NCBI GenBank assembly: GCA_027475525.1 | Contig: JAMWFC010000080.1 | Location: 434,001-498,000, forward strand | Source: Macrolepiota albuminosa | Lineage: Eukaryota; Basidiomycota; Agaricomycetes; Agaricales; Agaricaceae | Direction of reading: 5' to 3' | Length of the DNA: 64,000 bases | In this document: positions 47,300-57,849 of the stretch, in pieces | Layout: each line of letters begins with the position of its first letter | Numbering within the stretch: position 1 is the stretch's first letter | Translations under genes and position numbers: made by a program | The notes under the pieces: generated by a model | Told to the model about the DNA's origin: nothing | Database searches by the model: none | Seen by the model: the letters and a program-made list of their open reading frames with translations, nothing else

Positions 47300-48098
47300 G
47301 CCACTACCACAGAGGGAAATTGATGGACTGGGTGGGTTCTTGTATTTAACACTAATGGCCAGATTATAGCCTTTACTGCAGAGAGTCACTGACAAATTAA
47401 TAAAGAAGAGAGCAGAATTCAAACATAGACCTAAGCTGAACTATCATCGATGTGAAATTAGGCAGTTAATTTTAAGACTTTGTTCAATATATAATTAAAT
47501 TTTATAAATGTCAATTTACAAGTTTTATGGAACTTACATACCTTGTAAAATAGTGTCAGTTATAATTCTGATTTAAATCCGAAAAAAAATTGATTTGCTT
47601 CAAATAGATGGAAATAGTACACTTGTCATGAATGACTCAAAGCTCATATTCTGATTGTAAGCTTGCGTTGAACAACCGGAACCGAGTACGTTCAAGGTAG
47701 GTGTCCGCGACCTCAGCGCACACTGCTGCTGGAAAGGAGGTCAAGCATGGCGGAACAAAGCACCTGAAGGAATCGTTTCAGGGGATAGAGGGATTGTCGC
47801 GACTCGCAACGGTACCGGCAGGAAGGATAAGGTATCGCGGCAATCGATCGTTTACCATGAACGGCAACTCCCGAACCAATAGTGACGTGAGGGTTGTTGT
47901 GCGTGCGATCCCCAGCGTCTTCGTCATTAAAAATCGCCAAGAAAGTAGGAGAATGCGATCGCTCCTTCGTCCCACTCTCCGCGGACTTAAAATTAACTCA
48001 GGCGCACTGACTTTTCATTTGCTCCCAAATAGTTTCATTTTTCACAGGTACAAACTGAAAACACTAGTACTGGATTGCCCAGACATATCCGTCGAGCT
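47300..48098. other. AT-rich stretch, possible remains of the copia LTR
   Basis: No coding frame that I accept. The frame at 47701-48138 is antisense to the cutinase at its end and otherwise unsupported. Confidence 0.4.
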
Positions 48099-48855
48099 TT
48101 ATCCTCCAATCTTATTCAAGACAAAACTTGCCGCCTGAGCCCCATATTCTTCTACGTAACCAAGATGGACAGCTAGATCGAGCCCCCCAGCACAGAAGGG
48201 ATCACCGATATCGCAGAAAGATTCGATCACAGAATCAAATGCATTTAGGGCGCCAGGTACACGGGGGAACAACCCACTGACTGCATTTGCGGTACCTACG
48301 TGTAGTGCATTCAGATTAATTGAGTACAACAGCGACTGAGTCTTTTCTACTCGCCCTTTTGGAAAGGTTCACCGGCATCATGGCCTGGGTCACCCATTAA
48401 GATTGTTGCAACCACTGCAGCCAGGTATTAGTGGGAGTTTGACCAAACACTGCTGTTCGTTCCCCACCTTTGTCTGTTCCAGTTGCCCGCGCGGCAAGCA
48501 CATCACCTGCGACTTGCGCACCCTGACTGTATCCCATTAAAACAATCTTAGTATCGGGGCATGCAGAGACTTGAGCCGCTAGTTGGGCCCTCATGGCGAT
48601 GACACCTTCATTTTCGGACACCAGGTAGTTGGTGAGAGTGGCTGGGTAGGCGACAGCTTCACGTGAGACCGTCTGAGCGCTACCATCGACAATGACTGTG
48701 ACGACTGTGCCAATCACACCTTCGCCTGGCGCTTCTGTCGAGGCTCGAGCTGTTATGACATGAACGGCAGAGCAGCCAGTTACCGGCCCAGGGATAGGAG
48801 TCGCAGTAGCACTGAAAACGAGGGCGATAAGACCGAAGAGCAGAGATTTCATCAT
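48099..48855 (-). CDS. Secreted cutinase-family esterase (CE5), 214 aa
   Basis: Three exons: 48855-48468, 48414-48355, 48295-48099. Signal peptide of about 18 aa (MMKSLLFGLIALVFSATA). The alpha/beta-hydrolase core shows HVITARASTEAPGEG, the nucleophile elbow GYSQG, LMGDPGHDAGEPF, and the catalytic Asp and His in FCDIGDPFC and LAVHLGYV. Four or more cysteines are placed as in cutinases. It should cleave ester bonds of cutin or acetylated polysaccharides outside the cell. The second intron (48354-48296) begins GCGAGT, so it is GC-AG; splicing there restores the family's KGT junction and the GLFPR motif exactly. Without it the frame ends after QKGE. Confidence 0.9.
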
Positions 48856-49219
48856 GTAGTCGATCTGACTGTCGTAGTGAGTGCCTTATCCGCTTCACTG
48901 GATTTTATATTGCCTTGGAAAGCACACATATTCCGCATTATCACCGAATGCAAAATTCAAACTATGTTTATGGGGTTACATTGGTGTCGTATGATCATCA
49001 CAGGCGTATGGAATCTGCAACCGAGAAAGAACCTTTACCAATGGTACACTTAAAATAGTACACACATCCTACATAGAATGCATAATGCGAGTCGATATCG
49101 TCATCATACGAATCAGTGTAATGCGCAGGTTAACTTCCTGCATACAGCTTATGTTGGTGTTCAACGACCTCTGTCCTCTTCTCCTCATAGCTTGTCAGAT
49201 GCTAGATTTACTGAGAAAA

Positions 49220-49375
49220 TCTTCGTCAACTTGATTGACGTTTTTTAGTACCGTATTGCAGCCGTGGCGTCCATTTTGAGATCAGCTCTCCCATGTTCTT
49301 CGTCAACTTGATTGACGTTTTTTAGTACCGTATTGCAGCCGTGGCGTCCATTTTGAGATCAGCTCTCCCATGTTC
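49220..49375. repeat. Tandem duplication, period 77 bp (likely assembly join)
   Basis: 49220-49298 matches 49297-49375 exactly at a shift of 77. Confidence 0.95.
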
Positions 49376-50507
49376 GAGAAAGCCTTTGCTGGATTTTCCC
49401 GTCAGAATCATAACATTCTCGCTAAATAATTCGTCATGGACATTGATCGTTCAATCTCTCACTTTTGCCAGTGGCGCATGGTAATGCTATGGTGAGCGCC
49501 TCGTTCACCGAATCTGGTTGTGCAGCTGTGCCAACTCGCCAGAGACTTCCGTCAATTTGTCACTTTCATGCTTTTTTTGCAAGTCGGGTCCCACGTCATC
49601 TAGGTCGTGGCATCTCGCCTTACTTAAAATCAAATGTCCATACCTTGAACACAAGATCCGTCCTGGTATGGAATTAGCGTGGTGAGTTTATGATTTTTTG
49701 GGGCTTATTAGATAAGTGTTGGTGAGTCAGGTTGATCAGGTCTGGGGGCTTTAATCAGACCTCTGTGTGAGACCTTATTATTCAAGTTGATCAACTATGC
49801 AGATGATCAGGCATAAAGGTATCAAAATCCTACTAACTTATTTTCTAGTCCTTCCTACTCTACTGACTATTCACTTGGCTGCTGTTGAGAAACCACTCTC
49901 AGCTGTGGCGGTGGCGCTCGGCTATTTTTTTTCCATTTCTTTTTCCATCTTTTTCTCCGTTCAGCTCGATCATCACCGATTACGACTATACAGTACTTCA
50001 GCCACATCTAGGCTACTGTATAAAATACCTTCTGTATTTGGAAAACCCCCAGTTCTTTTCCGGTGAACTGAGGGTAGGTCTAATTATTCCAGTTCTTTAC
50101 TTACTTGACCTGTAGATCATTGACTTATTATTACTACAACTGAAATTCTACTATAGTTCTAATTTCTAACACTTAATTACTACTTATTTATTTGCTGGTA
50201 GGTAACATTCACATGATATCCACCTCTTCCATTTGTGTTGCAAATTGCATATGGGGAAAACAGTATAGTTTGCAACAATCAAAGAAGTGGTAGAAGTTTG
50301 GCTGCTTGATTGTTGAGGATATGTGATGGGAACACCACATTTAAATTTCAATTTGAATCAAACAATATGTACTTGAAGGTCAGGCACCACAAGTGTGTCT
50401 ACCACTTTATTATTTCACATTTCACTTTATCCACATTTTTGCACTATTGTTGTTGAACTAGACAAAGAAACAGACTCAAATAAAAATACAAAGTATATAT
50501 ATATATC

Positions 50508-50645
50508 TGTCAGGTGACAGGTCCTTGGACTGTCCACCCTAGCACTGCTTAGTCTGTGTCAATGTTAGCACCCCTATCTAGCCACTATCTGGACTGCTCT
50601 GGCCTTATCCTGCTCTATCCCTGTCCTTGGCATTGACACCTGACA
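50508..50645. repeat. Candidate small element or LTR segment with 9-bp inverted ends
   Basis: Begins TGTCAGGTG and ends CACCTGACA, a perfect inverted pair 138 bp apart. No target duplication is visible. A TATATAAG at about 50873 downstream suggests it might instead be the 5' end of a longer solo LTR. Confidence 0.35.
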
Positions 50646-50708
50646 GGTTAGCTGGTCTTTGGACCCATTCTACTTGCTGGCAGGCCTTTATGCTATTGGC
50701 TGGCTTAC

Positions 50709-50864
50709 TCATGCTGATTGTTGCCTACTCATTAGTGCTTAGTACATACCAGCCCTATTAGTCAATACATTATAGTCATATTGTGTCATGCTGATTGTTG
50801 CCTACTCATTAGTGCTTAGTACATACCAGCCCTATTAGTCAATACATTATAGTCATATTGTGTC
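50709..50864. repeat. Tandem duplication, period 77 bp (likely assembly join)
   Basis: 50709-50787 matches 50786-50864 at a shift of 77. Confidence 0.95.
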
Positions 50865-50934
50865 CAATGTAGTATATAAGTAGAACTGATAGATAGAACA
50901 TCCTCAGTCCTAGCAATAACATTGCTTCTGAGTC

Positions 50935-51069
50935 TACACACTAGCATAACTGTGAGCTCCTCAGTGACAAACTTGCCCTCTGTTTTTACCCTCCTGCTCT
51001 ACTTCTGAGTCTACACACTAGCATAACTGTGAGCTCCTCAGTGACAAACTTGCCCTCTGTTTTTACCCT
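50935..51069. repeat. Tandem duplication, period 67 bp
   Basis: 50935-51002 matches 51002-51069 at a shift of 67. This is the one duplication in the window that does not have the 77-bp period. Confidence 0.9.
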
Positions 51070-51290
51070 CCTGCTCTACCCTTGTTGGTGGCCAGCCCTT
51101 TTGCTTGCTAGCTGCTTGTCACTGTGCTTGTTGATGCTCACTCTTCTTGGTGGGCTTGAGTAGTTGATGCATCTGATTGGCTTTCCACAATGAAGTGTCT
51201 CTTACAGTCTCTGACAATGACACCCTCAGTCATTTCTACTACAGACTGAGGATGAGCCTACTTCACCATACATTATGATATGAGCACAAT

Positions 51291-51444
51291 ATTTACTGTA
51301 CTATAGACCAGGCTCTAACATAGTCTGTATATTACAAGAGAGATCTCTGGAGGCTATGGCTCAGTCAATTTACTGTACTATAGACCAGGCTCTAACATAG
51401 TCTGTATATTACAAGAGAGATCTCTGGAGGCTATGGCTCAGTCA
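51291..51444. repeat. Tandem duplication, period 77 bp (likely assembly join)
   Basis: 51291-51367 is repeated exactly at 51368-51444. Confidence 0.95.
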
Positions 51445-52350
51445 CACAGCTGGCAGAGGGAGATCCAAAGTTTATTAGATATACTAACAAGACATAATAA
51501 CTACTCACTTGGCAGAGAGAGATCCAAAGAGAACAAGTCAAGGTATTTTTTATGAGTGTCAGGGGACTCTCTATGTCTTTTCTTTTTCACTCTTTGTTCT
51601 TTTCTTCTCCCTTAATTCATTTTTTCTTCTTTTATTCTTTCACTTCCCTGCTTCTATTCTTTCAACATTATCTATTAGTACTACTTTTAGTCTTTGAGGT
51701 GCTCTGATTCTTTAGCTATCATTGAGACAAGTGTGGCCTCTTCAACACCATATACAGATTACTTACATATGCCAGAGTTTGCCTTTCTACTTCCAAAGTC
51801 TGGAGTTTTCCTGCCTTATTTGTTCAATTGTTTGTTTATGCAATTTTTGAGTTTTTTTAAGGTTTTGTTGTCCTGTACAGTTATTTTCTATGCTTCTGAG
51901 GCCACAGAAGCATTAGTCTTGGCATAAGGAATCTTTAGACTTGTTCTCTTTGGATCTTCCCCTGCTAGCTGTGTGACTAAGCCATAGCCTCCAGAGGTCA
52001 CACTTACACCAGGACTGACACTTCTGGGGCCTCAGAAGCATAGGAAACAACTGTACAGAACAACAAAACCTTAAAAACTTGGAAATTGCTTAAATAAGCA
52101 ATTACACAAGCAAAGCAGGAAAACTCCAACTAATATAAGCTGTCCATAGACAATGTTGAAGGGGCTACACTTCTCTGAATGATAACTAAAGAACCAGAGC
52201 ACCTGAGAGGCTGAAGCTGTCCATAGACAATGTTGAAGGGGCTACACTTCTCTGAATGATAACTAAAGAACCAGAGCACCTGAGAGGCTGAAGGTAGTAC
52301 TAAAAGTGAAAAAAGAAATAAGAAAATGAGAAGGAAGAAATAAAAAAATT
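51421..52350. repeat. Fold-back structure of two interleaved inverted repeats (A-B-A'-B')
   Basis: A (about 51421-51542) reappears inverted at A' (about 51938-51995): GACTTGTTCTCTTTGGATCT at 51938 is the reverse complement of 51523-51542, and the CTCTGGAGGCTATGGCT stretch is likewise mirrored with one mismatch. B (about 51675-51905) reappears inverted and diverged at B' (about 52023-52310), for example GGTTTTGTTG and GGTGCTCTG segments. A duplication join at 52137-52293 lies inside B'. Confidence 0.6.
52137..52293. repeat. Tandem duplication, period 77 bp (likely assembly join)
   Basis: 52137-52216 matches 52214-52293 at a shift of 77. Confidence 0.95.
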
Positions 52351-52524
52351 TCTGACAGTCAGTTTATGAAGTACATACCATGTATATGCCAGTCTTAGCA
52401 ATCAAGGATGTAAATTAGGCATGCATGCAATCCTAGTAATTTAAAGAATGACATCATTCTTATCTGTCACTACTTTTCTTGTCTATAGTGTGTCAATTTC
52501 CTGCAATTGTGAGACCTCTGATGG

Positions 52525-52678
52525 TTTTATGAGGGGTGTATGTAATGGCTTGCTCCATTATACTGAGCTCTAGATACTAATATTATTTATATTTATTTAT
52601 TTTTTATGAGGGGTGTATGTAATGGCTTGCTCCATTATACTGAGCTCTAGATACTAATATTATTTATATTTATTTATT
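52525..52678. repeat. Tandem duplication, period 77 bp (likely assembly join)
   Basis: 52525-52601 is repeated exactly at 52602-52678. Confidence 0.95.
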
Positions 52679-53175
52679 CCTGTATTACTTCAAGGCTACA
52701 ATTTTATGTAACCACAATAGCTTTTTTCCACATACTGTAGCCAGACCCAATAGACAGGTTCTGACTTACAATTCAGTGTGAGAAAAGCTTTTTAACAATT
52801 TGTTATACAAAAAGTATGTTTCTATAATTTTTTGATGCTTTACTGACATTTTTTGCTTCATTGTAAACATTGGTTAATCATTGAAGCATGAATTTGGAGA
52901 CTACAACTTTATAAATGGCCTGGCCTTATAAAATGCAAACATCTATCCTTTCTACCAGACTCAGGCCATAGTATGGAACCAGCTATTTTGCTGATGCTAG
53001 CCAAGGATTCTTGTAGTGGTTTGAGTTTCTGCTATGGAATGACTGGCAGTATCAGAACCTCCTCTACTCTGCATAACAGGGTCACGGTACAGTAATATTA
53101 TGTTTGTTCTAATGCAACAAATAGTCCAATTGGTTTGTCAAGTGCAATCATGGGTGTAGGGAATAATATTCCTTT

Positions 53176-53489
53176 GCAAAACAATGTAAAAACACAGTAA
53201 AAATGATTGTAACAATTCAGTATTTTATTTGAATATTTCTGTCAAAACTATAGAAAAAATATTCTGACTGAACTTAAAAGAATAAGAGAACAAATTGCCA
53301 CATGATGCTTGCTCTAGTTTTTAGGCTCAAGAATGACCAATATAGTCCTCTCCAATGAATTTGAGAACCATCAGACCAAGCACCATTAAAAATTTGGTTA
53401 CAATATTTTTTCTATAGTTTTGACAGAAATATTCAAATAAAATTCTGAAATTAATGCATTATTTTTACCCTGTTTCGACATTGTTTTGC
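53176..53489. mobile_element. MITE-like inverted-repeat element, 314 bp
   Basis: Two 88-nt inverted arms, 53176-53263 and 53402-53489, surround a 138-bp centre with no coding frame. The inner half of each arm (ATTTTATTTGAATATTTCTG and on) is almost perfect, while the outer half has scattered mismatches. Ends are GCAAAACAATG. I cannot see a clear target duplication, so the superfamily is open. Confidence 0.6.
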
Positions 53490-53648
53490 CGGATTGAATT
53501 CCGACACGTATTCCATTTTAGGCAAAACATTACAATTCCTTTGTACTCATGGTCACACGTCCGAAGCAGTTCGCCTTCTTCCTATGCATGTGCAACTCGT
53601 TGTAATACCAGAGCCGTGTGACTTGCGCGTCTTCCCGTGTGCACTAAG

Positions 53649-55478
53649 ATGGTTTTCAATACTGTCTGCCTTGCCCTCTTGTTCTCGTCTTCTATTGTTC
53701 CTGTCGAAGCCGCCCCACGTGTGTCTAACTCTGGTGAGGTTCAACATGTAACCCTAAGAGCCTGCGATTCCGTATACAGAACCGATATTTCGAAGCAATT
53801 TCGTCCAAGAACATCTCAACCCCTATCCAAGCAAACCCCGAGTCACTTTCCGTCATGATGAAACCTTCAAGTTGACCATATTTTCTGATTTGCATTATGG
53901 AGAAAATCCTTGGGACGACTGGGGTCCGGAACAGGATTTCAATAGTACTCGATTGATGAACACAGTACTAAATGATGAACAGCCTGACTATGTGCAAGTC
54001 TCGCTTTGTACCACAGACGACTCTGACATCGATACATCATACTAGTGTGTTGAATGGAGACTTAATCACCGGCGAAAGTACGATGTCAGTGTACCATTGG
54101 AAGGCATCTTGTTCACCGACTAGCTAGATACTTTCAGAGAGAACTCTACGACTCTCATCGACGAAATTGTGGCACCACTCAACGCGGCTAAGATACCTTT
54201 TTCTTCTACACAAGGCGTAAGTGTTACTCAGACTATCCTTTTGGGTCCAACAAACATTTTTCAGAACCACGACAATCAAGCTAATATCAGCCATACGGAG
54301 GAGATTCTCCGCGAGCAGAAAGTGGCGCCGCTAAGCTATACTCGCATGGCTCCTCCTGGAGTAGGAGGAGGTGGAGGGCCAGGAAATTACTGGGTACCGG
54401 TTAGTTTTGCATTTATATATCTCACACATGTTTACCTGCATTCTCTCTTTTGCAGGTATACAAAGAGAAAACAGGGGTTAGTTTTGCATTTATATATCTC
54501 ACACATGTTTACCTGCATTCTCTCTTTTGCAGGTATACAAAGAGAAAACAGGTACTTCCCTCTTGACTCGTAATGTTCTATGAATGATGCTATCCTAGAT
54601 GTATCACCTGTACTGATTCTCTGGTTCTTTGATTCTCGAGGCGGATTTTCTCTAGGTGCGAATTCTACCCGTGTTCCTGACTGGGTTGATTGATTCTCTG
54701 GTTCTTTGATTCTCGAGGCGGATTTTCTCTAGGTGCGAATTCTACCCGTGTTCCTGACTGGGTTGATCGTCTGTTGCCGAGTGGATCGTGTCAGAGACAC
54801 GCGCGATGAATGCTGCTTGGGGACCGGCTGAAAACCGCGGTGCCTTGCTTTCGTTCACATCCCCCGTATGTCGCGTTTAGTTATTTGCAATGTCAGATTC
54901 CTAATTCCAATTGGGAAGTCACATTGCTACCAAGCTACAGAATAATCTTAACAACGAGACGAGCCTGGCCTGAATGGTGAGCTCCAGTTTGTTTCTCTAG
55001 GACTTGTATGTACCTATCACTGCCCACAGCCGATTCGTTGAGTGGAGGGGGTTCGGTGCAGGCAACTACCATTGTGTCAGATGCTGGTAAAGATGATGTT
55101 TTTTGGAACGCAGTAAACCAGAACATCAAGAATTTGCACGCTGTCTTCTCTGGACATGGTGTGATTCACGCTCCTGTATTCAAAACGTAATGTGATTTTC
55201 TCCATGTAGATCACGGGGACGAATGGTGTGCTCGTGACAAGCAGAGAGATGTGATTTTCTGCTTTGGTAAACATTCTGGGTATGTCGTTTTTCAAAAATT
55301 TTCCCTAGGATTCTTACCGTAGAGCAGTTATGGAGGTTACACCGGAGACGGATGGGGGTACGGAGTGCGCAATGTGGTATTTAACTCCTCTAAGCCCGAA
55401 GATGGGGTCGAAACCTGGATCAGGCTTGAAGCTGGGGAGACGCGTGCTCGAATAATTCTGAATAAGCAATACAACTAG
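53649..55478 (+). CDS. Secreted calcineurin-like metallophosphatase (DCR2-like), broken as assembled
   Basis: Signal peptide MVFNTVCLALLFSSSIVPVEA. The dinuclear-metal motifs are present in order: FSDLHYGENPWDDWGPEQD, LNGDLITGEN, GNHDNQ, FVSGH-type FSGHDHGDEWC and FGKHSGYGGYTGDGWGYGVRN, then WIRLEAGE near the C-terminus. This is the layout of fungal DCR2/purple-acid-like phosphatases. An intron beginning GCAAGT (from 53997) is needed to reach LNGDLITGE and is GC-AG. Damage: 77-bp duplications at 54399-54552 (intron plus a short exon) and 54614-54767 (exon), one missing base near 54768-54772 directly at a join, and one near 54961-54966 inside the NETSPGLN motif. The last cannot be blamed on a join, so it is either a base-call error or true decay. 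Confidence 0.8.
54399..54552. repeat. Tandem duplication, period 77 bp (likely assembly join)
   Basis: 54399-54475 is repeated exactly at 54476-54552; it doubles a whole intron and a short exon of the phosphatase. Confidence 0.95.
54614..54767. repeat. Tandem duplication, period 77 bp (likely assembly join)
   Basis: 54614-54690 is repeated exactly at 54691-54767, inside the phosphatase exon encoding LILWFFDSRGG. Confidence 0.95.
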
Positions 55479-57170
55479 CCCCACTCCACCGATATCGATC
55501 CACTTGTGTTTCAACTCTAACCTTTTGTAGTATGAAGGATGTTTATATTCTTTCAAGAGTCCTTCGCAGCGCCTCAAGCTTACAATATTGAGTCTCCGAA
55601 GCCATGTTTCGTTTACAACATACGCACAACCCACGGGTAGCATGTCACCCCTTTTGATCCGAGTTCGCTATATCACTGGTGCATTCTAGAAAGTGGATTG
55701 TGTTACAAGTGTATTTTGATTGCTGACCAAGGGTACAACACCTGTAACATCAAGATGACATGGGTATATTTGGGGATTTGACTGTCAAATTTTAGCGGTA
55801 GTACAGAGGAAATTATCTTCCTCGCGCAGAATAAAGTGCACATTATACAGTGACATGCGATTCCAAGTTATCATTGAAAAGACCAGTATACAACAGGTCT
55901 GCCAGCTAAGCTACGAAGGCCGAAACCCTAAACCGTAGCCGAAAGATTGTAACAAGGGGGCGAGGGTGTGCCATCCCTCGGCGCTCGTAGCTTACATAGG
56001 CCTCTTAGAACCGTGTATCATGGCACTATGTGCCCAACACGATAAAATTCATTTTTTATAAAAAAAAAACCCCACGAAGGATCCGACTTTCTGGAAAATC
56101 GCTCACAGGCTTCGCAATGAGTACGCCAAATCGGCCCTATCAATAGCATTATCAGTTTTCGCTTTGATGGGACCTGGCCTAGATTTTCACATCTTAAACT
56201 GACGAAGAACATCAGCAATTATTAGACTCCAGCGACTTGCGGTCCACGAGAACATCCACACATTTTCAAATGTATAATTTCTGCGACGAAGTCCGACTGT
56301 AATGTCGCGAACGTGCCTTACAATCCCAGAGACAGACATACCGACTACGACTTCTTTGTAATGACGTTGGTGAGTAGGTCGAATAAAATTTTGACGAGTA
56401 CAATTCGATTAACTTCAGGATGACTTGCGAATCAGCGGCCGAGAACGCGGGTGTTGTTGCCTGATTATGGCGAGGTTGAATTTCAAGTTCAAGGCGAAAC
56501 AAACGTTAAAGAGAAACTTTGACGAGTGTACGTTGAAAGTTAGTTACTCCCTTCACGATCCTACGTTATAACTGTAAGTGGCTCCTACAATTTCGCCAGA
56601 ATATTCTTTGCCAGAAAAACACTAATTTCCTCTGGTGAATACCGTCGTTCTTTTTCGATAAATCTGCGATAGATTTGTATATTGATAGAAACCTTCTGAG
56701 GCAGCGGCAAGGATAGTTAACGCGAAGGAAGGAGAATTTCACAGTTAACCTTTGTGTAGGAGTGGGTTGAAGATGAAGAGAGTGATTGTCCTATCATAAC
56801 CAGGCGAATCGCGAGCATAATGATCAGTAGCAAATGCAAATGGTAAACGTGAGGTAACGTTGTGATGGACGTCAGGCTTGTTTAGAGGTCCTGTTGTGAG
56901 TGGGCATGCGACACAAGATGTATGAAGAAATATCAGATGGAGCTTCGGATGACTAGAAGGAGGGCTTCCCTAAGCGCTTCCTGTATGTACACACTTGGCA
57001 GAACCCCGACGACTGAAGAATGTCGTATATGAAAAGACCTTGTTGAACCGGGTGAGTTGAGGCGATCCTGTGCTCAAAAAACTAGTACATTATCTTGAAA
57101 AACAGACATCCAGGGACCCCCCTGCGACTACAACACTGCGTTGCGCAGCTTGCACGTCATTTACACCGTC
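55479..57170. other. Intergenic stretch, nothing recognised
   Basis: Short frames only, on both strands, with an A-run near 56061. No domain or repeat family seen. Confidence 0.45.
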
Positions 57171-57769
57171 TCAAACGTTCTTTTCCAGCCACTTCTCCCC
57201 GTTCCAAGAAATCTCAACCTTCCACTTCTGCGTACCCATCCACTGATCGCTGAGATAGCTGTCCCACCACTTGATATATATGTCTCCATCTACATCAATG
57301 AAGTAACCAGCTACGCGCGGACTAGGCCCCAAGTATTCGTGTCTAAGTGGATATAGTCTCGAATCAACCGATCCAGAAAAGTGAGCAATTGATGTACCTA
57401 CCGTTTTGCCACAACCTTGTCCATGTGGACATAGTTGATCCAATTGTTTGTTTTAGCATCGATCTCCTCGAGATAATACTGATGTACAAGCTGATTGAGG
57501 TCAGTTCCTGGATATACATTGCGTGTATCTTCGCCATCTCGTGAAAGATAGGAACGTGGCAAGTGGATGCGTCCGCGATCCCAATGTACATGCTTGGTTA
57601 GTGGCCATCGTGCAAGTTCCCAAGCCAAGGCTCTTCGAAGATCAGTAATCGTTTGTGATGCGCCCTTCTTTTCCTTCTGTGCTTGAGGTGAGTCCTCGGA
57701 AAGCAGAAGCGCTGGGTCCACAACCGGCTCAGTTTTCATAGAAGACCAAAAAGTAAATTTGATTTCCAT
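57171..57769 (-). CDS. Small protein of unknown function, 179 aa
   Basis: Two exons, 57769-57402 and 57342-57171, joined in phase 2. No signal peptide or membrane segment. The composition is rich in Trp, Tyr and charged residues: ITDLRRALAWELARWPLTKHVHWD, LNQLVHQYYLEEID, and a C-terminal half dense in aromatic residues (DGDIYIKWWDSYLSD, WKVEISWNGEKWLEK). The clean splice and protein-like composition argue for a real gene. I do not recognise the family. It lies 80 bp downstream of the 3' end of the MFS gene, on the same strand. Confidence 0.65.
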
Positions 57770-57849
57770 TTATATCGAAACGTGAGGGCCGGCCAATCAG
57801 GGAAATTACAGACTATTTTTAACGCAGTAAATATATCTTTTAAAAACCC

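Larger units (their letters stand above)
48856..53175. other. AT-rich, gene-free tract with repeats and several assembly joins
   Basis: More than 4 kb without an acceptable gene. It contains five exact 77-bp duplications, one 67-bp duplication, a fold-back structure (51421-52350) and LTR-like ends (50508-50645). The composition differs sharply from the flanking genic DNA. It looks like a graveyard of non-autonomous elements. Confidence 0.6.

Noticed and set aside
47701..48138. Plus-strand frame of 145 codons
   Set aside because: Basic, featureless, and overlaps the 3' end of the well-supported cutinase on the other strand.
49220..54767. Series of direct repeats as a CRISPR array or satellite
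   Set aside because: Each repeat pair has a different sequence and only two copies, and the organism is eukaryotic. The shared 77-bp period points to assembly joins.
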